A stretch of 9,638 bases of DNA from ZC4RG30 sp041168985 (GTDB lineage: Bacteria > Pseudomonadota > Gammaproteobacteria > Steroidobacterales > Steroidobacteraceae), in the NCBI GenBank assembly GCA_041168985.1, contig JBEEKA010000222.1:1-9638 (forward strand). Reading direction: 5' to 3'. Of this stretch, positions 1 to 6,699 are shown piece after piece. The position numbers were made by a program, and so were the translations under genes. The notes beneath the pieces are model-generated. The model was not told the origin of the DNA and made no database searches. It was given only the letters and a program-made list of their open reading frames with translations. Positions within the stretch are counted from its first letter, which is position 1, and every line of letters starts with the position of its first letter.

Positions 1-507
1 CTCGCGGCGGCTGCGGCGGCCTGCAGCGCCGGCGCCACGCTCGACGACGTGGCCCATGGGCTGGCGCAGATGCAGCCCGTGCAGGGCAGGCTGCAGCCGC
101 GGCGCAGTCGTCACGGCGCCCAGCTCATCGACGATTCCTACAATGCCAATCCCAGTTCGGTGCGCGCGGGGATCGATGTCATCGCCCGCCTCGGCAAGCC
201 GGCCTGGCTCGTCCTCGGTGACATGGGCGAACTGGGGCCGGCGGCCGAAAGGCTGCATGCGGAGATCGGTGCCTATGCGCGCGAGCAGGGCGTGGACCGG
301 CTGTTCGCGACTGGTGCGCTGAGCCGGGCCGCCGTCGATGCCTTCGGCGCCGGCGCGGAATGGCACGCGGATGTCGAATCCCTTGGCCGTGCGGTCGATG
401 CCGTGCTGGATCCGGGCGCCTGCGTGCTCGTGAAGGGCTCGCGCTTCAACCGGCTCGAACGCGTGGTTGCCACGCTCACCGGCGCCAGCGCGCCACAAGG
501 ACACTGA
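1..507 (+). CDS. murF: UDP-N-acetylmuramoyl-tripeptide--D-alanyl-D-alanine ligase, C-terminal part (5' end outside window)
   Basis: MurF is a cytoplasmic ATP-dependent ligase that adds D-Ala-D-Ala (made by Ddl, encoded downstream) to UDP-MurNAc-tripeptide, giving the pentapeptide precursor. The open frame enters the window at base 1 and gives 168 residues before TGA at 505-507. It covers the end of the central domain (an Ala-rich helix then TLDDVAHGL) and the whole C-terminal Rossmann-like domain. The family motif DDSYNANP is at codons 44-51, followed by LGDMGELG and, near the end, VKGSRFNRLERVV (VKGSR from codon 144). The N-terminal and ATP-binding regions lie upstream of the window. A GTG at 49 and an ATG at 67 are internal codons, because the conserved frame continues upstream of both. 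It is followed 7 nt later by mraY, as in typical dcw clusters. Nothing suggests truncation other than the window edge. Confidence 0.96.
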   Translation, partial: LAAAAAACSAGATLDDVAHGLAQMQPVQGRLQPRRSRHGAQLIDDSYNANPSSVRAGIDVIARLGKPAWLVLGDMGELGPAAERLHAEIGAYAREQGVDRLFATGALSRAAVDAFGAGAEWHADVESLGRAVDAVLDPGACVLVKGSRFNRLERVVATLTGASAPQGH

Positions 508-514
508 CCGCACC

Positions 515-1600
515 ATGCTGTACTGGCTCGCCAAGCAACTCGCGCCCCACCACACGGCATTCAACGTCTTCTCCTACCTGACGTTGCGCGGGATCCTTGC
601 TGTCATGACGGCGCTGCTGCTGTCCCTGGTGATCGGTCCCGGCATGATCCGCCGGCTGCAGATGGGCCAGATCGGACAGGTCGTGCGCGACGACGGCCCG
701 CAGTCGCATTTTTCGAAGAAGGGCACGCCGACGATGGGCGGTGCGTTGATCATCGTCGCGATCGCCGTGTCGACGCTGTTGTGGGCCGACCTCGGCAACC
801 GTTTCATCTGGATCATCCTGCTGGTCACCGTGGCGCACGGGGCGATCGGCTTTTACGACGATTACCTGAAACTCGTGGTGCGCAGTTCGCGCGGACTGCC
901 GGCGAAGTGGAAGTACACGTGGCAGTCCGTGGCGGGGCTGGCGGCGGCGATCGTGCTGTACCAGACGGCCAAGGTTCCGGCGGAGACGACCTTGTTCCTG
1001 CCCTTCGTGAAGGGTTTCGCGCTGCCGCTGGGCGCTGTCGGATTCGTCACGCTCACGTATTTCATGATCGTCGGCATGAGCAACGCGGTGAACCTCACCG
1101 ACGGGCTCGACGGGCTCGCGATCATGCCGGCGGCGATGGTCGCCGGCGCGCTCGGCATTTTCGCCTACGCCAGCGGCAACGCGATCTTCGCGAACTACCT
1201 GGCCATCCCGGCGATTCCCGGCGCCGGCGAGGTCCTGATCTTTTGCGGCGCGATGGTCGGCGCGGGCCTGGGCTTCCTGTGGTTCAACGCGTATCCGGCG
1301 CAGGTCTTCATGGGGGATATCGGTGCGCTCGCGCTTGGCGCGGCGCTGGGCCTGATCGCCGTCATCGTGCGCCAGGAACTGGTCGTGCTCGTGATGGGCG
1401 GCGTCTTCGTGCTGGAAACGGCCTCGGTCATCCTGCAGGTCGCGTCGTTCAAGCTGACGGGCAAGCGGATCTTCCGCATGGCGCCCATCCACCACCACTT
1501 CGAACTCAAGGGATGGGCCGAGCCGAAGGTCATCGTCCGCTTCTGGATCATCAGCCTGCTGCTCGTGCTTGCGGGCCTCGCGACCCTGAAGGTGCGCTGA
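515..1600 (+). CDS. mraY: Phospho-N-acetylmuramoyl-pentapeptide-transferase (lipid I synthase)
   Basis: MraY is the integral-membrane enzyme that transfers phospho-MurNAc-pentapeptide from UDP to undecaprenyl phosphate, forming lipid I at the inner face of the membrane. The 361-residue product is almost the same length as the E. coli protein (360). Visible family features are GTPTMGG in the first cytoplasmic loop, GFYDDYLK with the Asp pair at D115/D116, NLTDGLDGLA, FMGDIGAL with the third catalytic Asp at D268, and the HHHFE motif at 326-330. Many hydrophobic segments fit a ten-helix polytopic protein. ATG 515 is chosen because MLYWLA is the usual N-terminus and AAGGA (497-501) lies upstream, though at a long spacing of 13 nt. 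The frame is open upstream to an ATG at 467, but that start would lie inside murF and add 16 atypical residues. The stop overlaps the murD start. GDIGAL replaces the commoner GDVGSL. Confidence 0.98.
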   Translation: MLYWLAKQLAPHHTAFNVFSYLTLRGILAVMTALLLSLVIGPGMIRRLQMGQIGQVVRDDGPQSHFSKKGTPTMGGALIIVAIAVSTLLWADLGNRFIWIILLVTVAHGAIGFYDDYLKLVVRSSRGLPAKWKYTWQSVAGLAAAIVLYQTAKVPAETTLFLPFVKGFALPLGAVGFVTLTYFMIVGMSNAVNLTDGLDGLAIMPAAMVAGALGIFAYASGNAIFANYLAIPAIPGAGEVLIFCGAMVGAGLGFLWFNAYPAQVFMGDIGALALGAALGLIAVIVRQELVVLVMGGVFVLETASVILQVASFKLTGKRIFRMAPIHHHFELKGWAEPKVIVRFWIISLLLVLAGLATLKVR

Positions 1601-2928
1601 TGTCGCAGGGCCACGCCGTCATCGCGGGACTGGGCAACACGGGACTCTCCGTGGCCCGGCATCTCGCCGCGCGCGGCTGGTCGATCGCCGGCACGGACAC
1701 CCGTACCGACCCGCCGGGCCTCGAGGCGCTTCGCGCCGTGCAGCCCGGCATGTGCATCGCCTGCGGCGGGCTCGATGCCTCGCTGCTGGACGGCGCCTCC
1801 TGTGTCGTCGTGTCGCCCGGGCTGCCGCTGGACGGCGAATTCTTCGACAGGGCTCGCGGTCTCGGCGTCGAGATCATCGGCGACATCGAACTGTTCGCCA
1901 GGGCCGTCGCGGCGTGCGTGGTGGGCATCACCGGCACCAACGGCAAGAGCACGGTGACGACGCTGGTCGCGCGCATGGCGCAGCGGGCCGGTCTCGTCGC
2001 GCGTGCCGGCGGCAACCTGGGCCCTCCCGCGCTGGAGTTGCTCGAGGGCGCGCCGGCGGACCTCTATGTGCTGGAGTTGTCCAGCTACCAGCTCGAGACG
2101 ACACGGTCGCTGCGGCTTGCTGCCGCCACGGTGCTCAACGTGACGCCGGACCACATGGACCGTTACGCAGACCTCGAGGGCTACGCGCAGGCCAAGGCGC
2201 GCATTTTCGAACACTGCGACCGGGCCATCGTCAATCTCGATGACCCGCTGGTGGTGCGCATGCCGGCGCCGGGCCAGCCGTGGTCCGGCTTTTCCCTCGA
2301 GTCCTCCACGGGCGCGGACTACACGCTGCGGCACAAGGACGGTGGCTGGTGGCTCGCGCAGGGCGACACGCCGCTGCTGGCCGTGGACGACATGCGCATC
2401 CGCGGCCTGCACAACGCTGCCAACGCCCTGGCCGCGCTGGCGCTGGGTGATGCCGTCGGCCTGCCGCGGGACGCCATGCTGGCGGAACTGCGCGAGTTCC
2501 CCGGGCTACCGCATCGCGCGCAGTGGGTGGCCGACGTCGACGGCGTGCACTACGTGAACGATTCAAAGGGCACGAACGTCGGCTCGACGCTCGCGGCCGT
2601 CGCGGGATTCGAGGGTCCGCTCGTGGTCATCGCGGGCGGCGACGGCAAGAACCAGGACTTCGCGCCGCTGAAGGCTGCATTCGCGGGCAAGGTCCGCCAT
2701 GCCGTGCTCATCGGGCGCGATGCGCCGCAGTTGGCCGCAGCACTGGAAGGAGCCTGTTCGCTGGAACGGGCGGACTCGCTGGAGGCAGCCGTGCTTGCCG
2801 CCCGCCGCGTCGCGCGGCCGGGCGAGACGGTGCTGCTGTCGCCGGCCTGCGCGAGCCTCGACATGTTCAGGGATTACACCCACCGCGGCGCGGTCTTCGC
2901 GGCGGCGGTGAAGGGGATGGCGGCATGA
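1600..2928 (+). CDS. murD: UDP-N-acetylmuramoyl-L-alanine--D-glutamate ligase
   Basis: MurD adds D-glutamate to UDP-MurNAc-L-Ala in the cytoplasm, using ATP. The product has 442 residues, close to E. coli MurD (438). The three Mur-ligase domains can be followed. The N-terminal Rossmann domain opens with GLGNTG. The central ATPase domain has the P-loop GTNGKST at 112-118, ELSSYQLET, NVTPDHMDRY, and YAQAKARIF, whose K199 corresponds to the carbamylated Lys of E. coli MurD. HNAANALAA leads into the C-terminal domain, which has NDSKGTN (320-326), a GGDGKNQDF segment and SPACASLDMF (414-423). The start ATG at 1600 shares its A with the mraY TGA (TGATG), and GAAGG at 1588-1592 is a well-placed ribosome binding site inside the end of mraY, so coupled translation is likely. 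No motif residue is missing. Confidence 0.98.
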   Translation: MSQGHAVIAGLGNTGLSVARHLAARGWSIAGTDTRTDPPGLEALRAVQPGMCIACGGLDASLLDGASCVVVSPGLPLDGEFFDRARGLGVEIIGDIELFARAVAACVVGITGTNGKSTVTTLVARMAQRAGLVARAGGNLGPPALELLEGAPADLYVLELSSYQLETTRSLRLAAATVLNVTPDHMDRYADLEGYAQAKARIFEHCDRAIVNLDDPLVVRMPAPGQPWSGFSLESSTGADYTLRHKDGGWWLAQGDTPLLAVDDMRIRGLHNAANALAALALGDAVGLPRDAMLAELREFPGLPHRAQWVADVDGVHYVNDSKGTNVGSTLAAVAGFEGPLVVIAGGDGKNQDFAPLKAAFAGKVRHAVLIGRDAPQLAAALEGACSLERADSLEAAVLAARRVARPGETVLLSPACASLDMFRDYTHRGAVFAAAVKGMAA

Positions 2929-4148
2929 GTGCGACACAGGCATCGATGGAACGGCAGCTGGCGACGGGCGAGGGTTACCGCATCGATACGGTGTTCGTCG
3001 TGCTGGCGCTGTCGGTCCTGCTGCTCGGCCTCGTGATGGTGGGATCGGCCTCGGTGTCGATGGCGGCCCATGAAGCCGGCGGGAACGCCTTCGCCTATCT
3101 CGAACGCCAGCTCTTCCTGACGCTGGCGGGTCTCACGCTGGCCGCTGGGGTCGCCTGCATTCCCACCGAGCTGCTCGAGCGTTTCGCCTTCCCGCTGATC
3201 GTCGCCGCGGCGGTCTTGCTGGTCGTGGTGCTCATACCGGGCCTGGGCCACGTGGTGAACGGCAGCCGTCGCTGGATCCGGCTCGCCGGCCTGAATTTCC
3301 AGGCGTCGGAAGGCGCGCGCGTGCTCGTCCTGGTCTTCCTGTCGAGCTACGCCGTGCGACGCGAAACGGAGCTCCGTTCGTCCTTCATGGGACTGATGCG
3401 GCCTCTCGGCCTGCTGCTGGCATTCGCCGGACTGCTGCTGCTCGAACCGGACTTCGGCGCGGCAGCAGTACTCGTCACGACCGGCTTCGGCCTGCTGTTC
3501 CTCGCCGGCGCGCAGCTGCGCTGGGTGCTGGCGCTGTCCTGCGGGCTGCTGGCGCTGGGGAGCATGGCTGTGTACCTCGCGCCCTACCGCATGAAGCGGC
3601 TGATGACCTTCGTCGATCCCTGGGCGGATCCGTTCAACTCCGGTTTCCAGCTCACGCAGTCGCTGATCGCGATAGGTCGCGGTGACTGGTTCGGCGTGGG
3701 CCTGGGCTCGAGCGTGCAGAAGCTGTTCTACCTGCCGGAAGCGCACACGGACTTCCTGTTCGCCGTGCTGGCGGAGGAACTGGGGCTGGCCGGCGTGGTA
3801 CTCACGATCGGCCTGATCCTCGCGCTGGTCTGGCGCGTGTTCCACATCTCGCGCCTCGCGTCGGACGCGGGCCTCAAGTTCCAGTCCTACCTCGCCGCGG
3901 CCTTCGGCCTGTGGCTCGGCATCCAGGCCTGCATCAACATGGGCGTGAACATGGGCGCCCTGCCGACGAAGGGGCTGACGCTGCCGCTCATGAGCTATGG
4001 CCGCAGCAGTCTGATCGTCACGATCGCGTGGATGGGCATCGTGCTGCGGGTGTACCACGAGGCCACGGGCGAAACGCGTGGCGTCGCCGCGGCCGTCCGT
4101 CGGCGTGCCGCAGCGGGGGCCACGGGTCCCGTCGGGGGGGGCGAATGA
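2925..4148 (+). CDS. ftsW: Septal peptidoglycan polymerase FtsW (SEDS family)
   Basis: FtsW is a polytopic SEDS glycosyltransferase that polymerises lipid II at the division septum together with FtsI. The 407-residue product has a short cytoplasmic N-terminus and then about ten hydrophobic segments. Family landmarks are VNGSRRWI, FQASEGAR (125-132), LEPDFGAA, DPWADPFNSGFQLTQS, and PEAHTDFLFAVLAEELG, whose D276 is the conserved catalytic Asp of SEDS enzymes. LPTKGLTLPLMSYG begins at 346. DPWADPF, LPTKGLTLP and the position between murD and murG favour FtsW over RodA. It starts in a 4-nt ATGA overlap with murD, with AAGGGG at 2911-2916 as ribosome binding site. Two oddities: R360 replaces the second Gly of the usual SYGGSS motif, and SEGAR replaces the more usual SE-x-x-K. 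The basic, Ala/Gly-rich C-terminal tail ends in a G8 tract that also lies in front of murG. Confidence 0.98.
   Translation: MSATQASMERQLATGEGYRIDTVFVVLALSVLLLGLVMVGSASVSMAAHEAGGNAFAYLERQLFLTLAGLTLAAGVACIPTELLERFAFPLIVAAAVLLVVVLIPGLGHVVNGSRRWIRLAGLNFQASEGARVLVLVFLSSYAVRRETELRSSFMGLMRPLGLLLAFAGLLLLEPDFGAAAVLVTTGFGLLFLAGAQLRWVLALSCGLLALGSMAVYLAPYRMKRLMTFVDPWADPFNSGFQLTQSLIAIGRGDWFGVGLGSSVQKLFYLPEAHTDFLFAVLAEELGLAGVVLTIGLILALVWRVFHISRLASDAGLKFQSYLAAAFGLWLGIQACINMGVNMGALPTKGLTLPLMSYGRSSLIVTIAWMGIVLRVYHEATGETRGVAAAVRRRAAAGATGPVGGGE
4134..4141 (+). promoter_or_regulatory. G8 tract before murG, probable Shine-Dalgarno surrogate
   Basis: Eight consecutive G residues lie 3 nt before the murG ATG at 4145 and encode Gly-Gly-Gly near the end of FtsW. 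No AGGAGG-like element is present nearby, so the G run followed by CGA is the only sequence that could pair with the CU-rich anti-Shine-Dalgarno region. Its position suggests that murG initiation depends partly on ribosomes finishing ftsW. This role is inferred. Confidence 0.4.
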
Positions 4149-5242
4149 GCGACGCGCCCGTCCTCATCATGGCGGGCGGCACCGGGGGGCATGTCTTCCC
4201 GGCGCTCGCGCTGGCGCGGCTGTTGCGCGAGCGGCAGCGACAGGTCGTCTGGCTGGGTACGCGCCGGGGGCTGGAATCCCGCATCGTGCCTGCGGAAGGC
4301 TTTCCGATCGAATGGCTGGGCGTCGGCGGCCTGCGCGGCAAGGGCGTTTCCACCCTGGTTGCGGCGCCCTTCAGGCTGGCGCGGGCGCTGTGGCAGGCGC
4401 TGTCCATCATGCGGCGGCACCGGCCCGCGGTCGTCGTCGGCCTCGGCGGGTTCGTCACCGGACCCGGCGGAGTTGCCGCCTGGTTGTGCCGACGGCCGCT
4501 GGTGATCCACGAACAGAATGCGATCGCAGGCTTCACGAACCGCTGCCTGTCGCGCATTGCCCACGACGTCCTGACGGCTTTTCCCGGCGCATTCGGCGAC
4601 AAGGTCGTGGTCCACGAAATCGGCAACCCGGTGCGCCACGACATCGCGGCCCTGCCGGTGCCCGCCGAGCGCTTCGCCGGTCGTAGCGGCCCGATCCGGC
4701 TGCTCGTCGTCGGCGGAAGCCTCGGCGCTGCGCGCTTGAACACCGCGGTGCCCCGGGCCCTCGCGGAGCTCGCGCGGCGTGGTGTCGCCGCCTTCGACGT
4801 GCGTCATCAGTCAGGGGAAAAACAGTTCGAGTCCGCGCGGGCCGCCTACGGCTCGGCGGGAGTCGCCGGCCAGGTCGACGCCTTCATCGAGGACATGGCC
4901 GCTGCCTATGCCTGGGCGGACCTCGTGATCTGTCGCTCCGGCGCCCTCACGGTCTCGGAGCTTGCGGCCGCTGGTGTCGGGGCCCTGCTTGTCCCGTATC
5001 CGCATGCGGTCGATGACCACCAGTCTCACAACGCCGAGGTGCTCGTCCGCGCCGGGGCGGCCCTGCGCATCGCCGACGGCGACCTCACGCCCCTGCGGCT
5101 CGCCGACGAACTGCAACGGCGCGCGCTGGACCGCGCTGCCCTGGCGACGATGGCGGACCGCGCACGCGGCTGTGCCCGGCCCGATGCCGCCGAAGCCCTG
5201 CTGTCACATTGCCTGGCTGCTGCCGTGAAGGAGGCTGCATGA
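4145..5242 (+). CDS. murG: UDP-GlcNAc:undecaprenyl-pyrophosphoryl-MurNAc-pentapeptide GlcNAc transferase
   Basis: MurG is a membrane-associated GT-B glycosyltransferase (family GT28) that adds GlcNAc to lipid I, giving lipid II at the cytoplasmic face. The 365-residue product has the expected motifs. The N-terminal acceptor domain contains AGGTGGHVFPA (G-loop from G11, H16), LGTRRGLES, VGLGGFVTGPGG and HEQNAIAG (H122-N125). The C-terminal donor domain contains VVGGSLGAARLN, CRSGALTVSE (263-272, ending in the Glu expected to contact the sugar nucleotide), and VPYPHAVDDHQSHNA (283-297) with the conserved Gln and Asn. ATG 4145 lies in an ATGA overlap with the ftsW stop, and MSDAPVLIMAGG is a normal N-terminus. 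The murG frame is -1 relative to ftsW. The C-terminus reaches into an ATGA overlap with murC and contains the strong murC ribosome binding site. Confidence 0.98.
   Translation: MSDAPVLIMAGGTGGHVFPALALARLLRERQRQVVWLGTRRGLESRIVPAEGFPIEWLGVGGLRGKGVSTLVAAPFRLARALWQALSIMRRHRPAVVVGLGGFVTGPGGVAAWLCRRPLVIHEQNAIAGFTNRCLSRIAHDVLTAFPGAFGDKVVVHEIGNPVRHDIAALPVPAERFAGRSGPIRLLVVGGSLGAARLNTAVPRALAELARRGVAAFDVRHQSGEKQFESARAAYGSAGVAGQVDAFIEDMAAAYAWADLVICRSGALTVSELAAAGVGALLVPYPHAVDDHQSHNAEVLVRAGAALRIADGDLTPLRLADELQRRALDRAALATMADRARGCARPDAAEALLSHCLAAAVKEAA
5228..5234 (+). promoter_or_regulatory. Strong Shine-Dalgarno for murC
   Basis: AAGGAGG lies 4 nt before the murC ATG at 5239, inside the last codons of murG. 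It is the best match to the anti-Shine-Dalgarno sequence in the window and decides the start: the frame is open upstream to an ATG at 5209, which lacks such a site and would add ten unrelated residues. Confidence 0.8.
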
Positions 5243-6699
5243 ATCGCGCGCTGACGGACGGCATGCGCCGCATCCATGGCATTCACTTCGTCGGTATCGG
5301 CGGCAGCGGCATGGGGCCGATCGCCGAAGTGCTCCTGAATCTCGGCTATGCCGTGCAGGGATCCGACATGAAGGTCGGGCCTGCCACCGAGCGGCTTGCG
5401 CGGATGGGGGCGAAGGTCATGATCGGCCACGCCGCGTCGAACATCGAGGGCGCGGACGTCGTCGTCGTGTCCACGGCGATCCAGCACGACAACCCGGAAG
5501 TGGCCGCGGCACTCGAACGCCGGTTGCCGGTGGTGAAGCGCGCCGAGATGCTCGGCGAACTGTTCCGCTTCCGGCACGCAATCGCCGTCGCCGGCACGCA
5601 TGGCAAGACGACGACGACCAGCCTGGTCGCGAGCATCCTGACCGAAGGCGGGGCGGACCCGACCTTCGTCATCGGCGGCCGCTTGAAGAGCGCCGGCAGC
5701 AACGCGCGCGTGGGCAAGGGGCGTTACCTCGTCGCCGAAGCCGACGAGAGCGATGCCTCCTTCCTGCACCTGCAGCCGATGGTGTCGATCGTCACGAACA
5801 TCGACAACGACCATCTCGGCACGCATGGCGGGGACTTCGAGAAACTGCGGCAGAGTTTCGTGGAGTTCCTGCACAACCTGCCGTTCTACGGACTTGCCGT
5901 GCTGTGCATCGACGACGCTGAGCTGCGTTCCCTGCTGCCGCAGGTGAACCGCCCGATCGTGACCTACGGCGTCTCCCCGGACGCCGACGTGCGCGCGGTC
6001 GACATCGAGCGGCGCGGACTCCGCACCCACTTCAAGGTCATTCGCCCCGGCCATGCCGAGCCGCTGCCGGTCAGCGTGAACCTGCCGGGTCACCACAACG
6101 TGCTCAATGCGCTCGCGGCGATCGCCGTGGCGACGGATCTGGGCATCGCCGACGAGGCGATCCAGCTGTCGCTTGCCGGTTTCGAAGGGATCGATCGTCG
6201 CCTGCAACAGGTGGGCGAGGTGCCGCTGCCCGGCGGGGACATCACGGTCATCGACGATTATGGGCACCACCCGACGGAGATCGCCGCGACGCTGGATGCC
6301 CTGCGGCAGGCCTTCGAGGGTCGCCGCATCGTGCTGGTCTTCCAGCCGCACCGTTACACGCGGACGCGTGACCTGCTTGATGATTTCGCGCGGGTCCTGT
6401 CGACGGCCGATGCGCTGGTCGTCACGGACGTCTATGCCGCCGGCGAGGCGCCGATCAAGGGCGCGGATGCGCGTGCGATCTGCCGAGCCGTGCGCTCGCG
6501 CGGCAGCGTCGAGCCGGTGCTCGTCCCGAAGGTCGAGGACATCGCGGCGTCGCTCGTATCGGTCCTTCGCGCAGGCGATGTCGTCGCGATGATGGGCGCC
6601 GGCAGCATCAGCGCCGCCGCGCATGAATTGCCGGCAAAGCTCGTCGCGCTCGGACTCGAGGGCCGCAACTGGCCCGCCGTGGACCGGAGGCGTCGATGA
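5239..6699 (+). CDS. murC: UDP-N-acetylmuramate--L-alanine ligase
   Basis: MurC adds L-alanine to UDP-MurNAc (the product of MurB, encoded next) in the cytoplasm using ATP, the first peptide-stem step. The 486-residue length is close to E. coli MurC (491). The N-terminal UDP-binding domain opens with FVGIGGSGMGPIAE. The central ATPase domain has the P-loop GTHGKTTTTS at 119-128, EADESDASFLH from 167, NIDNDHLGTHGG, and then HHNVLNALAA. The C-terminal domain has DDYGHHPTEI from 339, FQPHRYTRTRDLLDDF and DVYAAGEAPI. All these are standard for MurC, and the HGK form of the P-loop and the DYGHHPTE motif separate it from MurD, MurE and MurF. Mpl is unlikely given the position between murG and murB. 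It starts in an ATGA overlap with murG and ends in an ATGA overlap with murB. Confidence 0.98.
   Translation: MNRALTDGMRRIHGIHFVGIGGSGMGPIAEVLLNLGYAVQGSDMKVGPATERLARMGAKVMIGHAASNIEGADVVVVSTAIQHDNPEVAAALERRLPVVKRAEMLGELFRFRHAIAVAGTHGKTTTTSLVASILTEGGADPTFVIGGRLKSAGSNARVGKGRYLVAEADESDASFLHLQPMVSIVTNIDNDHLGTHGGDFEKLRQSFVEFLHNLPFYGLAVLCIDDAELRSLLPQVNRPIVTYGVSPDADVRAVDIERRGLRTHFKVIRPGHAEPLPVSVNLPGHHNVLNALAAIAVATDLGIADEAIQLSLAGFEGIDRRLQQVGEVPLPGGDITVIDDYGHHPTEIAATLDALRQAFEGRRIVLVFQPHRYTRTRDLLDDFARVLSTADALVVTDVYAAGEAPIKGADARAICRAVRSRGSVEPVLVPKVEDIAASLVSVLRAGDVVAMMGAGSISAAAHELPAKLVALGLEGRNWPAVDRRRR
6686..6690 (+). promoter_or_regulatory. Shine-Dalgarno for murB
   Basis: GGAGG lies 5 nt before the murB ATG at 6696, within the final murC codons. 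With the ATGA overlap it supports this start. Confidence 0.7.

Noticed and set aside
49..507. murF start at GTG 49, making a 152-residue stand-alone protein
   Set aside because: The frame is open to base 1 and encodes MurF-like sequence upstream of 49, so this is an internal Val codon of a gene cut by the window edge.
505..518. Terminator or regulatory element in the murF-mraY gap
   Set aside because: The gap is only 7 nt and shows no hairpin plus T-run. No intrinsic terminator is visible at any junction in the window.
476..1498. Long - strand open frames opposite mraY (and similar ones at 1195-2412, 2874-4058, 5026-6624 and 6432-7880)
   Set aside because: They are antisense shadows of mraY, murD, ftsW, murC and murB, with low-complexity Arg/His/Asp-rich translations and no family motifs.
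781..1599. Upstream extension of the murD frame into mraY, which would give a 715-residue protein
   Set aside because: The extra part is an Arg-rich out-of-frame reading of mraY. MurD homology begins exactly at ATG 1600, with a ribosome binding site in front.
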